Source of the DNA: a virus
DNA length: 40,017 nucleotides
Virus record (IMG/VR): IMGVR_UViG_3300031669_006923
Span: 1-40,017 of that record
Reading direction: 5' to 3' (one strand)
This document shows positions 1 to 6,895 of the stretch, one piece after another. Position numbers and translations under genes: made by a program. Below the pieces are notes generated by a model. The model was not told the DNA's origin, ran no database searches, and saw only the letters and a list, made by a program, of their open reading frames with translations. Position 1 is the first letter of the stretch; every line of letters begins with the position of its first letter.

Positions 1-21
1 CGGGGCGATGAATCGGCGCGA

Positions 22-87
22 TGGTGATTACGAATGGGAGAAATAAGTAGGTGAAATGATAGAAATAGATTTTTCTATGGGTAAAAT
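22..87 (+). repeat. Left phage end: array of transposase-type boxes
   Basis: Three related 10-bp boxes follow one another on the plus strand: TGGGAGAAAT (35-44), TGATAGAAAT (57-66, 8/10) and TGGGTAAAAT (78-87, 8/10), spaced 22 and 21 bp. The right end carries the same box inverted at 39932-39941 and 39910-39919, also 22 bp apart. Similarity to the inverted right end extends outward through CGAATGGGA to a TG at 22-23, the expected terminal dinucleotide of Mu-type elements. Mu ends are known to hold 22-bp MuA-binding sites; calling these the equivalent is inference. The exact terminal base (22 or 25) is uncertain because no target-site duplication is visible. Confidence 0.6.
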
Positions 88-138
88 ATGGGGGGGTTTT
101 GTCCACGGAAAAATCACCGGAAAGGGGTTTTGGAGAGT

Positions 139-160
139 TTTAAGTATTGTTTAAGTATTG
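139..160 (+). repeat. Tandem TTTAAGTATTG repeat
   Basis: Two exact head-to-tail copies of the 11-mer TTTAAGTATTG (139-149 and 150-160). An exact inverted copy lies at 39811-39821 and a partial direct copy at 39761-39770, so the motif is confined to the two phage ends. It sits just past the stop of the leftmost gene. It may be an additional protein-binding site of the transposition complex; function is not shown by the sequence. Confidence 0.6.
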
Positions 161-170
161 CACCAAGAAA

Positions 171-821
171 TTAATTCAATTGATTTATTAAATCATAAAG
201 AGTTTCCTTCCAGAGATCGGGGTCGACAATCCCCTTAAAAGAAATTTCCAAGCCCGCCGTTCCCGCCGAAGCCATCAAAAGGTTTCCGATGCCGAACGCC
301 CTCTGCGCGATCCCCTGCCGAACATGAACGCTGCGAATATCTCGCAGCCTGACCTCGTCGGTCCTGTTTGAGAATATTCCTCTCCGCGCGATCGCCCGCT
401 CGCTGGTTATGGTGTATCTGTGGGTTTCTCTCTTTATGGCCGGGACCACGATGAAATAAAGAGCGGCCAGAAAGAGAATCTTTGATCCCCCCCCAGTAGG
501 CATCATCATCGCAAAAGAGAAGATCATGAGAACGGCGGCCAGAACAAACTCAGGAATGTAATTTTTATAGGATGGTTTGAGCAATACTATTGTGGTCTCC
601 CGCGCCTTTATCTCCTGCCTTTTGACAGGTTGCGCTGACTTCGTCTCCCGGCCAGATGAAGGGGTAACAGGCTCGGGGATGAAGCTCACCTCTGCGGGCT
701 GCTCAGGCGTAAAAGCAAACGTCTTGCCGCATTTCGGGCACCGGATGTTGGCAGGCTTTGATGGCAGCCGTTCATCGGGGATGCTCCCCGCAGCCTTGCA
801 GTGCGGACATTGAAGTTTCAT
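171..821 (-). CDS. Zinc-finger, membrane and bacterial PH-domain protein (candidate lysogenic conversion gene)
   Basis: 216 residues. The N-terminus has two CxxC pairs (CPHC, residues 5-8, and CPKC near 28-31) in the pattern of the MJ0042-type zinc finger. A low-complexity linker leads to two hydrophobic segments (about residues 92-130) and then a C-terminal domain (about 133-216) with the YTITSERAIARRGIFSNR and VHVRQGIAQRAFGIGN signatures of the bPH_2/DUF304 family. The start has AGGAGG a few bases upstream, overlapping the repressor stop codon, so the gene should be co-transcribed with the repressor and expressed in the lysogen. A membrane protein made in lysogens could affect superinfection or the host envelope; that role is inference. 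It is not needed by known Mu-type phages and looks like an accessory gene. Confidence 0.7.
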   Translation of the reverse strand: MKLQCPHCKAAGSIPDERLPSKPANIRCPKCGKTFAFTPEQPAEVSFIPEPVTPSSGRETKSAQPVKRQEIKARETTIVLLKPSYKNYIPEFVLAAVLMIFSFAMMMPTGGGSKILFLAALYFIVVPAIKRETHRYTITSERAIARRGIFSNRTDEVRLRDIRSVHVRQGIAQRAFGIGNLLMASAGTAGLEISFKGIVDPDLWKETLYDLINQLN

Positions 822-832
822 CTCAGCCCCTC

Positions 833-1615
833 CTATTCAAACTTCCTCCAGGCCCATTCCACCGCCCCAATGATCCGGCTCTCGCTGAGCCTGGGATAGC
901 TGGTCTGGGCCAGTGGGTTGGCCGGAGTTAAGACCAGGTGATCCCCCATGAGGTTCAGATATTTGACGGTGATCCCCTCGTTAGGTATCTCCACTAAGGC
1001 AATCTTCCCCCTGATCTCCGCCGGGTCCTTGCGGGAGTGATTAACGCCCACGATGTCCCCGGGGTTCAGCACCGGCGTCATGGAATCCCCCCGCATCCTC
1101 AGACTGGAATAAACAGCTCCCGGCTTAACCCAGGAAGCATAAATCACCGTGTATCCCTCGATGTCGTTTTCGTTCACCTCCCGGGGGTCTCCCCCCGCGG
1201 CCCGGTCCGCTAAGAGCCTGATGGGCACGTAGTTATCGAGCCTTTCCCTCGACAGCAGCCCCTCCATCTCCGCCTGGTCATGGGCGATGATGCGGATGTC
1301 CGCCGGTTCCTGCGGCCAGCGCTTGTAAGCATGATCGGGGCCGGGCTCGGCTATCATGGAAATTTCCCCAGGCATTTCCCCTTCCCCATAGAGAAGCCAG
1401 TCACTCGATATATCAAAATTTCGCTTTAAAGAAATCAAGGTATCGGCGGATGGCAAATTAATATTATTCTCCAAAGAGCTCAAGGCGCTTATCGAAGTCT
1501 TTATTATTCCCGATAGTTGCACGAGAGTAAGATGCTTCTCCTTTCTAAAGGCTCTGAGCCGCCCACCGACTGTTTCCAATTTATTTTCACTTAACTTGCA
1601 AATTTCTCTTGACAT
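833..1615 (-). CDS. Phage repressor, HTH plus S24 (LexA/CI-type) peptidase
   Basis: 260 residues. An Xre-type helix-turn-helix occupies about residues 15-70 (RLRAFRKEKHLTLVQLSGII, then SISALSSLENN). The C-terminal half is an S24 peptidase domain with the serine in GDSMTP (S178) and the lysine in ITVKYL (K218). An Ala-Gly pair at 140-141 (DRAAGGD) fits the self-cleavage site of LexA/CI proteins, which suggests SOS-responsive induction rather than the ClpX-linked control of the Mu c repressor. It is divergent from the Ner-like gene, with the early promoter overlapping its start codon, so it is placed to shut off lytic transcription. Family identity is firm; the operator is not proved. Confidence 0.9.
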   Translation of the reverse strand: MSREICKLSENKLETVGGRLRAFRKEKHLTLVQLSGIIKTSISALSSLENNINLPSADTLISLKRNFDISSDWLLYGEGEMPGEISMIAEPGPDHAYKRWPQEPADIRIIAHDQAEMEGLLSRERLDNYVPIRLLADRAAGGDPREVNENDIEGYTVIYASWVKPGAVYSSLRMRGDSMTPVLNPGDIVGVNHSRKDPAEIRGKIALVEIPNEGITVKYLNLMGDHLVLTPANPLAQTSYPRLSESRIIGAVEWAWRKFE

Positions 1616-1637
1616 GATTTCTGATATGTGAAATAGT
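1609..1637 (+). promoter_or_regulatory. Putative early lytic promoter
   Basis: TTGACA (1609-1614) is a perfect -35 element, followed after 17 bp by AATAGT (1632-1637, 4/6 match to TATAAT). It points rightward into the Ner-like gene and overlaps the repressor start codon, an arrangement that would let operator binding control both directions. Predicted start of transcription is near 1644. Confidence 0.45.
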
Positions 1638-1673
1638 AAGACAAAACAAGTAAAGGATTGATACCAAAAAAAA

Positions 1674-1874
1674 ATGCGATTAAAACCTCAAAAGATAAAA
1701 GCCATGCTCATTGAGTTGGGTATCTCTCAGGTCTCCATCGCGAGAAAGCTGGGAATCTCCCGCGCGGTCGTCTGCAGCGTCATCGCTGGCCGGGACACCT
1801 CCCGCCGCGTCCAGGAGGCCGTGGCCCTGGCCCTGGGGAGACCCTTCGAAGATATATGGGGTCCTCCACATTAA
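1674..1874 (+). CDS. Ner-like HTH regulator
   Basis: 66 residues, almost entirely a helix-turn-helix: KIKAMLIELGISQVSIARKLG, then SRAVVCSVIAGR, ending in AVALALGRPFEDIWGPPH. The closing 'ALG.P..IW.P' pattern is typical of the Ner/Nlp family, in which Mu Ner represses early and repressor promoters during lytic growth. Size and location (first gene rightward of the divergent promoter) match. The ribosome site is weak (AAGGA, 16 bases upstream); a second ATG at 1704 is possible but would trim the first helix. A perfect-arm palindrome begins two bases after the stop. Confidence 0.75.
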   Translation: MRLKPQKIKAMLIELGISQVSIARKLGISRAVVCSVIAGRDTSRRVQEAVALALGRPFEDIWGPPH

Positions 1875-1875
1875 G

Positions 1876-1896
1876 AAATCAAACGGCGTTTGATTT
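1876..1896. promoter_or_regulatory. Palindromic operator or attenuator
   Basis: A 21-bp palindrome: arm AAATCAAACG, one central base, arm CGTTTGATTT. It lies between the Ner-like and CII-like genes. Near copies lie at the right phage end (39845-39862, with a further half site at 39886-39895) and inside the portal gene (18921-18941). The right arm runs into a T tract, so it could also act as a weak terminator. Possible binder: the repressor or Ner-like protein (inference); alternatively it is one more dispersed repeat family. Confidence 0.5.
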
Positions 1897-1931
1897 TTTA
1901 CTCACTTTAAAATTTTTTTGAGCGGTTGTCA

Positions 1932-2561
1932 ATGTCAAAATGTGATGAAAATTCGACATCCTGCATGACGGGCTTCTTAGAAATCCTCCAGGAGGAGATC
2001 CATACCTGGATATACATCCAGCGCCGCGACCGCGGCCTCACCATGCACCGGGCCTGGTCGGAGCTGGCCGAGGTCCTGGGCGTTACCCAGCGCCAGGTCC
2101 AGCGCTATTTCACCGGCGACACCCCCATCCCCTCGGACCGCATCGTTCCCCTCTGCCGCTTCATCGGCTCCTCGCGTCTCGTGCACCACCTCGCCTTCGA
2201 GCTCAACATCGAATGCTGCGACTCCCCGGACGCGGACGGTTTAGACACAGCGGACATCGCCCAGGCCCTGGTTCAGACCGTGGAGCGCTTCGGCCGGCAG
2301 GCCGCCTATCTCTCCCAATCTTTTCTCAAAGAGCCTAACCAGGAGGACTTCCGCAAAATCAGGGCCAGCGGACGGCAGGCCCGCGCCCATATTCTCCACT
2401 GCGAGAAATTATACGAGGCCATGCTGCGCGACCGCAGCGCGGCCCTGGAGCAGAAGGCATTGAGGCGCAAGAAGGCCCGGGCGGAGAGGATCCGCCGGAG
2501 CTTAGAGGCAAAAGGACAGATGCCGCTGTTCAACGGAGGCGACCATGATGACCATAGTTAA
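1932..2561 (+). CDS. CII-like phage regulatory protein
   Basis: About 209 residues from ATG 1932 (a TTG at 1926 would add two). The N-terminal third has a helix-turn-helix, with WSELAEVLGVTQRQVQRYFTGDTPIPSDRIVPLCRFIG matching the pattern of phage CII/CP76-type regulators. The C-terminal part (about 115-205) is helical and charged, ending in a basic coiled coil (EQKALRRKKARAERIRRSLEAKG). It follows the Ner-like gene in the early operon and overlaps the next gene by 17 bases. It probably binds DNA and tunes the lysis/lysogeny decision; the exact target is unknown. Confidence 0.6.
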   Translation: MSKCDENSTSCMTGFLEILQEEIHTWIYIQRRDRGLTMHRAWSELAEVLGVTQRQVQRYFTGDTPIPSDRIVPLCRFIGSSRLVHHLAFELNIECCDSPDADGLDTADIAQALVQTVERFGRQAAYLSQSFLKEPNQEDFRKIRASGRQARAHILHCEKLYEAMLRDRSAALEQKALRRKKARAERIRRSLEAKGQMPLFNGGDHDDHS

Positions 2562-2727
2562 GAGGGACATGGAGGCCGGCCGGAAAAAGCGCAAGTCTCC
2601 CCGGACCGGCCGGGACTTCCGCCCCCGGTGCCTGAAATGCGGGGAGCGGATCGCCGGGACCGCGAAGCAATGCCCGGCCTGCGGCCACGTCATCGGGTCC
2701 GCTCTTTTGACCAGGCAGGCGTTTTGA
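2545..2727 (+). CDS. Small zinc-ribbon protein
   Basis: 60 residues. A basic N-terminus (KRDMEAGRKKRKSPRTGR) precedes two CxxC knuckles, CLKCGERI and CPACGHVIG, that form a treble-clef or zinc-ribbon motif. GGAGG lies upstream of the double ATG, inside the end of the preceding gene, so translation is coupled through a 17-base overlap. Basic tail plus zinc ribbon suggests nucleic-acid binding. No specific family is recognised. Confidence 0.6.
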   Translation: MMTIVKRDMEAGRKKRKSPRTGRDFRPRCLKCGERIAGTAKQCPACGHVIGSALLTRQAF

Positions 2728-2769
2728 CCAGGATCGAGGATAAAGGAACAAGGACAAAGGAGATAGAAA

Positions 2770-3087
2770 ATGGGCAGAAAAAACAATCGCAAAAAGACCA
2801 TCCCCGCCGGAGGTCTCCCCGCGATCCAGCAGGCCTCGGAGAATATCCAGGGCCCAGCGCCCGGGATCCAGAGCGCCAGCTACGACGCGATGGCGGCGGC
2901 CTGGGAGGAGACCCTGGCCGGAATGGACCTCCGCTATAAAAAGGCCCTCGAGGACATGCAGGACCGCGTCATCGCAAAGCTCCTCGCCCCCGAGAGTGGC
3001 TGGCTGGACAAAATCGGCCTGATCCTCTGCGCCGTGGCTGCGGCCTTAGCCGCATATAATCTGATCCCCTATTTTATGAGGCAGTGA
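2770..3087 (+). CDS. Hypothetical protein with C-terminal membrane segment
   Basis: 105 residues with a good ribosome site (AAAGGAG). The basic, disordered N-terminus (GRKNNRKK) is followed by an amphipathic helix (about 35-65) and one hydrophobic segment near the C-terminus (KIGLILCAVAAALAAYNLIPYF, about 81-102). It looks like a tail-anchored inner-membrane protein. The stop overlaps the next start (TGATG). Function unknown. Confidence 0.5.
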   Translation: MGRKNNRKKTIPAGGLPAIQQASENIQGPAPGIQSASYDAMAAAWEETLAGMDLRYKKALEDMQDRVIAKLLAPESGWLDKIGLILCAVAAALAAYNLIPYFMRQ

Positions 3088-3410
3088 TGGCAAAGGATTA
3101 TTCCATATCCGCCCTTGCGGAGGGCATCCGCATCCTCGATCTGGTGTGCGAGGAAGCCCGGCCCGTTAGCCTGGGGGAGATGGCCCTGGCCCTCCAGATC
3201 AGCAAGAACCGCGCGTTCCGCGCCGTGCGCACCCTGGAGATGGAGCGTCTTCTTATAAAGGCAGAGGATGGCTACGGCGCCGGCCCCCACCTCGGCGAGT
3301 GGTGGGGGAAATACCGCGTGCACCTCTGGCGGCGCATCGAGAAAGGCCAGAAGATAGTCCGGGAGGCCCAGGACGAATTGGCCGCAACAGAGATACCGGA
3401 TCAGGGATGA
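3087..3410 (+). CDS. IclR-type winged-helix protein
   Basis: 107 residues. The first 65 match the DNA-binding domain of IclR regulators: ISALAEGIRILDLVCEEARPVSLGEMALALQISKNRAFRAVRTLEMERLL. The effector domain of IclR is absent; instead there is a short helical tail. ATG 3087 overlaps the preceding stop; GTG 3084 is an alternative. A stand-alone winged helix in the early operon suggests a phage transcription regulator. Confidence 0.6.
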   Translation: MAKDYSISALAEGIRILDLVCEEARPVSLGEMALALQISKNRAFRAVRTLEMERLLIKAEDGYGAGPHLGEWWGKYRVHLWRRIEKGQKIVREAQDELAATEIPDQG

Positions 3411-3514
3411 AAAACTGGCGACGGTTGCCGGTTTTGGGATTGATAAATATTTGAAATGATTAAAATCAGCATCTTAAAAAATTGGCGATTTGGGAAGTTT
3501 TTAAGGAGGGAACG

Positions 3515-4474
3515 ATGAGGCCCACGAACGAAGAAAAAATAACGATGGCCATCGCCGCGCGAGATTTTAAAGCCCTGGATGAAATCAGCGATGACGATGC
3601 AATCCCCTATCTGTTGATGCACGCCGGGCGCGCCCAATATTCTATTTTTGCGCGCGATCTTTTGCAGGTGAGCGCCCTGGTGTTTCTACGCAGGATAAAG
3701 ATCAGCAAGCTCTATCGCCGAATGAAGGACATGAATTGGGATAAATTCTGCGAGCGCGTGGTGGGGGTGAGCCGTCGAAAAATTGACGAAGATATCCAGA
3801 ACCTTGAGCAGTTCGGAGAGGCGCATCTTCAATCCTTGAAAGCCGTGGGCCTCGGCTACCGCGATCTCCGCGCGTTGCGCGCTCTACCTGAAGGCGCCCT
3901 GCAATTTGATTCCGACGGCTTTGTCGAGATACAGGGCGAGAAATTCAAGCTCACCCCCGATAATTCCGAGGAGATCAAATCCGCAGTTGACCGTATCCAG
4001 GACCAGGCCCGCGCAAAAGTACAGGAAGCCCAGGCCGCGGCCGCGGAGTCCGAGGCCAGCCTCAAGGCCGCGCGGGAGCTGATCGCGGACAAGGAAATCG
4101 CCATCCGCCGCCTCACCAAGCAACTGCAAAAGAAAAAGCTCGATGGCCCGGAAGACCTGGCTATGGAGATCGACAATATCTACATGTTTTTCAAGGCCGG
4201 CATAAACAGCCTTTTGGATTTCCCCTGGGACGACCTGTACGGACACAAGGAGATGACGTTCCGGTTCCGCTCCCTCATCGAGGACGTATTCATGAACGTG
4301 TCGCGGTGGATCCACGAGCTGGACCGGCGCTGTCCGGAGGCCGAGGAAAAAATAGACCTGCAGGCCATCGTTGACTGGGAAACCCGCCATGAGGAGCTGA
4401 TCGAGAGCTGCAAAAAGCAGATCAAAGAGCAGAAGGAAATTCAAAAGCAGCAAAAAGCCGCTCAAGTAACATAG
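3515..4474 (+). CDS. Coiled-coil protein of unknown function upstream of the transposase
   Basis: 319 residues from ATG 3515, chosen because AAGGAGG lies just upstream. Residues about 1-150 are helical with an HTH-like stretch (WDKFCERVVGVSRRKIDEDIQNLEQFG, YRDLRALRALPEG) that recalls ParB/KorB-type or initiator-type domains. Residues about 155-215 form a coiled coil rich in Ala, Glu and Lys; the remainder is helical with a Gln/Lys-rich end. Position just before transposase A in the early operon suggests a role in DNA metabolism. The 104-bp spacer before it is AT-rich and may hold a promoter. No family assignment is firm. Confidence 0.55.
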   Translation: MRPTNEEKITMAIAARDFKALDEISDDDAIPYLLMHAGRAQYSIFARDLLQVSALVFLRRIKISKLYRRMKDMNWDKFCERVVGVSRRKIDEDIQNLEQFGEAHLQSLKAVGLGYRDLRALRALPEGALQFDSDGFVEIQGEKFKLTPDNSEEIKSAVDRIQDQARAKVQEAQAAAAESEASLKAARELIADKEIAIRRLTKQLQKKKLDGPEDLAMEIDNIYMFFKAGINSLLDFPWDDLYGHKEMTFRFRSLIEDVFMNVSRWIHELDRRCPEAEEKIDLQAIVDWETRHEELIESCKKQIKEQKEIQKQQKAAQVT

Positions 4475-4518
4475 GACGAACATCAGCCCCTTGTTTCGCA
4501 AAGGATGGAGAATGGCTT

Positions 4519-6273
4519 ATGCATTGGAAAGTCTGGCGGCAGTTTTATAATGAATTTGTGAGCGCCCCCTGGGGGGAGCGCGGGAAGGTGCTGCAGTGCT
4601 ACAGGCAGACCACGGGATGCTCGCTCAATACCCTGATGCGCAGGCTCAAGGGCATGGGCTTTGACAGCGGCCGGGATCGCCCGCCCGCCCCCGCCCCCCG
4701 CGTCAGCGATGAGGAGATAGAGGCCGTGGCCGCGGCCATCCGTTCATCGCAAAGCAAAAAGGGCCGCATGCCTATGGATACCAGGACGGCGCTTCTCGCC
4801 CTCTCCCAGCGGGGAGAGATGGATCTGGACAAGGCTTCTCCCTCCACAATGCGCTCCCTGCTCAGGGATCATAAAATGGACAAGCGCCGCCAGTTGGCTC
4901 CCTCCCCCCACGTCCAGATGCGCAGTCTCCACCCGAACCACGTCCACCAGGTTGACGCCAGCGTGTGCCTGCAATGGCATCTCAAACCCTCGGGGATCCA
5001 GTCCCGAGACACCGACCTGGCCCAGCTTTATAAACCGGAAAAAATCAAAAAAATCAAGGTCCATTTATTGAGATACATCCTGGAGGATCACTTCTCCGGC
5101 GCTTTTTTCGTGCATTACTATTACGCGGCCGGGGAGACCTGGGCGAATATGTTCGATTTTCTGTTCAATCACGCCTGGCGCGTCAAGCCCGACTGGGTAA
5201 AGGAGAAATATCCATTCGCCCACGTGCCCGCGAAGCTGATATGGGACGAGGGCTCCGCAAACCAGAGCGCGGTCATGACCCGGATATTGGATGCCCTGGA
5301 GGTGGAGCACGTAGCGCACATGCCGGGCAACCCCAGGGCCAAGGGATCGGTGGAATCCACCATGTGGCTATGGGAGCGCAAGTTCGAGAGCATCCTGCGC
5401 ATGGACCCGCCAAAGGACCTGGAAGACCTTAACCAAAAGGCACTCGATTTTTGCGCATGGTTCAATTCCTCGGAGATCCATACCCGGACCATGATGCCCC
5501 GCACCGCCCTGTGGTCCACCATCCGGGCGGAGCAGATACGGATACTGCCCGCCCTGGAGGTTATCCAGGCCCTTGCCCACAGCGCGCCGGAAAAGCGCAA
5601 AGTCGAGGGCAACCTGACCGTGCGGTACAGGGGCCTTTGCTACGACGTGCGCCACGTGGCGGGCATCGCGGCAAGGGACCGCGTGGAGGTCATGGTGAAT
5701 CCCTACCAGCACCCGGACGTTACCATCGCCTACGAGGGCCGCAAATATTCCGCCCAGGCCGTGCAGTTTCTTCCCGCGCTCCAGGGCGGGTTCCGGACCG
5801 ATTCGGTGGTCTGGGGCGAATACAAATCGCAAAAGCAAACCCCGGCCGAGAAGGCAGTCAAAAAAATGGATGTACGGGCGGACCTGCGTGTCCGCCCATC
5901 ATCGGGCGCGCAATCGGGCGCAGAATCGGGCGCAGAATCGGGCGCACACGCAGGTGCGCCCCAACGGATATTGGGCAACCTGCACCAGCGGATTCCCGAC
6001 GTGGCATACCTGGACCGCACCGCCCGGGCCACGGAGATCCCATTGGCCGCTGCCGTTGTTCCACGGGACGTGCCCAGGCTCAAGGCCGCCCAGTGGATCC
6101 GCGACGAGCTGGGCGAGGCCTGGCGGCCCTGGATGGCCGGGGCACTGAAAGACCTGTATGGAGATACAGTGCCGGAGGCCGAGCTTCCGGCCATCATGGA
6201 GAGATTGATAAAACAGGAGGCAAAAAATGAAAATGATCACGTTACATCAGCCCTGGGCAACCCTGGTCATTAA
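4519..6273 (+). CDS. Mu-type DDE transposase A
   Basis: 584 residues. N-terminal DNA-binding helices (about 1-125, including LNTLMRRLKGMGF) lead into an rve/RNase H-like core with D146 (HQVDAS), D243 (LIWDEGSAN) and E279 (GSVESTMW), a DD-35-E triad. The C-terminal part (about 355-430) matches the Mu-transposase beta-barrel domain. It integrates and replicates the phage by transposition with ATPase B. Residues about 452-482 are an unusual Ser/Gly/Ala-rich linker encoded by a short palindromic repeat plus a 12-bp tandem. AGGAGG inside its 3' end starts the following ASCH gene, which overlaps by 47 bases. Confidence 0.9.
   Translation: MHWKVWRQFYNEFVSAPWGERGKVLQCYRQTTGCSLNTLMRRLKGMGFDSGRDRPPAPAPRVSDEEIEAVAAAIRSSQSKKGRMPMDTRTALLALSQRGEMDLDKASPSTMRSLLRDHKMDKRRQLAPSPHVQMRSLHPNHVHQVDASVCLQWHLKPSGIQSRDTDLAQLYKPEKIKKIKVHLLRYILEDHFSGAFFVHYYYAAGETWANMFDFLFNHAWRVKPDWVKEKYPFAHVPAKLIWDEGSANQSAVMTRILDALEVEHVAHMPGNPRAKGSVESTMWLWERKFESILRMDPPKDLEDLNQKALDFCAWFNSSEIHTRTMMPRTALWSTIRAEQIRILPALEVIQALAHSAPEKRKVEGNLTVRYRGLCYDVRHVAGIAARDRVEVMVNPYQHPDVTIAYEGRKYSAQAVQFLPALQGGFRTDSVVWGEYKSQKQTPAEKAVKKMDVRADLRVRPSSGAQSGAESGAESGAHAGAPQRILGNLHQRIPDVAYLDRTARATEIPLAAAVVPRDVPRLKAAQWIRDELGEAWRPWMAGALKDLYGDTVPEAELPAIMERLIKQEAKNENDHVTSALGNPGH
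5872..5962 (+). repeat. Palindromic repeat and 12-bp tandem inside the transposase gene
   Basis: 5872-5897 is a palindromic unit of the 'GTAGGGGC...GCCC' type (arms GGGCGGAC and GTCCGCCC), 5940-5962 is a second unit (arms GGGCGCAC and GTGCGCCC), and between them the 12-mer AATCGGGCGCAG is repeated about four times. The reading frame stays open and encodes a Ser-Gly-Ala linker (SGAQSGAESGAESGAH). The same unit type elsewhere lies between genes. Confidence 0.65.
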
Positions 6274-6655
6274 AGGGGAAAAGAAAATAGAAACCCGGTC
6301 ATGGCCTACAAAACATAGAGGCCCGTTGGGAATTCATGCCAGTCTCAAGCTGGATAATCTTGCGTTCGATGAGATATTCAGACGCATAAAGGAATATCCC
6401 TTTCCGGCTTGTTTTCTGGACAAAATGCGCAACTTGGAGTTCCCCCTGGGCTACATTCTCGGCACCGTTGAAATTTATGATTGCCAACCGACGGAAGCCA
6501 TCAAAGCCCCGGATTACTATGAGGCCATCCTGGGCGATTTCGGGATTGATAGGTATGCGTGGTTTTTACGTCATCCCCACGAATATGAGGTACGCATCCC
6601 GGCGCGTGGAAAACAGGGATTGTGGACATGGGCAAGAAGCCGAGGAATAGACTGA
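6227..6655 (+). CDS. ASCH-domain protein, copy 1
   Basis: 142 residues. The N-terminus TLHQPWATLVIKGEKKIETR is the ASCH signature (hxxPWxxxIxxGxKxxExR), followed by HRGPLGIHAS and the closing GKQGLWTWAR. ASCH domains are beta-barrel folds related to PUA; some members are N4-acetylcytidine amidohydrolases and others bind RNA. The start has AGGAGG at 6215-6220. A clear paralogue lies at 9586-10017. The phage role is unknown; nucleoside demodification or RNA binding is possible. Confidence 0.75.
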   Translation: MKMITLHQPWATLVIKGEKKIETRSWPTKHRGPLGIHASLKLDNLAFDEIFRRIKEYPFPACFLDKMRNLEFPLGYILGTVEIYDCQPTEAIKAPDYYEAILGDFGIDRYAWFLRHPHEYEVRIPARGKQGLWTWARSRGID

Positions 6656-6670
6656 CACAGGAGGTGGATC

Positions 6671-6895
6671 ATGAACGGACAAACGGCAATCACGCCCACG
6701 GCAGTCAAGGAACGCATTGACTTGGACATCCGCAGATACCAAAAGCAGCGCTCGGAGATAGACAGCGCCAGGGGCAAGATGGACGCCGCGGCTTACATCT
6801 TCGCCCTGCAGAATTTGCGGCTGCACTTCTTCGGCGAGACCCTCGCCCCGGACGAGCCGCAGAAAGCGGGGTGCGATAATGGCGCGCGCGGCTGA
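6671..6895 (+). CDS. Small helical protein, copy 1 of a duplicated gene
   Basis: 74 residues, preceded by CAGGAGG. Motif TAVKERIDLDIRRY, then AAYIFALQNLRLHFFGETLAPDEP; predicted helical. A diverged paralogue at 8139-8372 conserves NG..I..P..V.E.ID..IR and the FGE.L.P.E ending. The last 17 bases overlap the start of ATPase B. No family recognised. The position suggests co-expression and perhaps partnership with B. Confidence 0.55.
   Translation: MNGQTAITPTAVKERIDLDIRRYQKQRSEIDSARGKMDAAAYIFALQNLRLHFFGETLAPDEPQKAGCDNGARG

Noticed and set aside
1-46. Inward-facing C-terminal coding ends (EWEK and EWDK before stops) at both window ends
   Set aside because: The two ends are similar in DNA, but mismatches fall mostly in second codon positions, so the likeness is better explained as a terminal inverted repeat than as paralogous genes.
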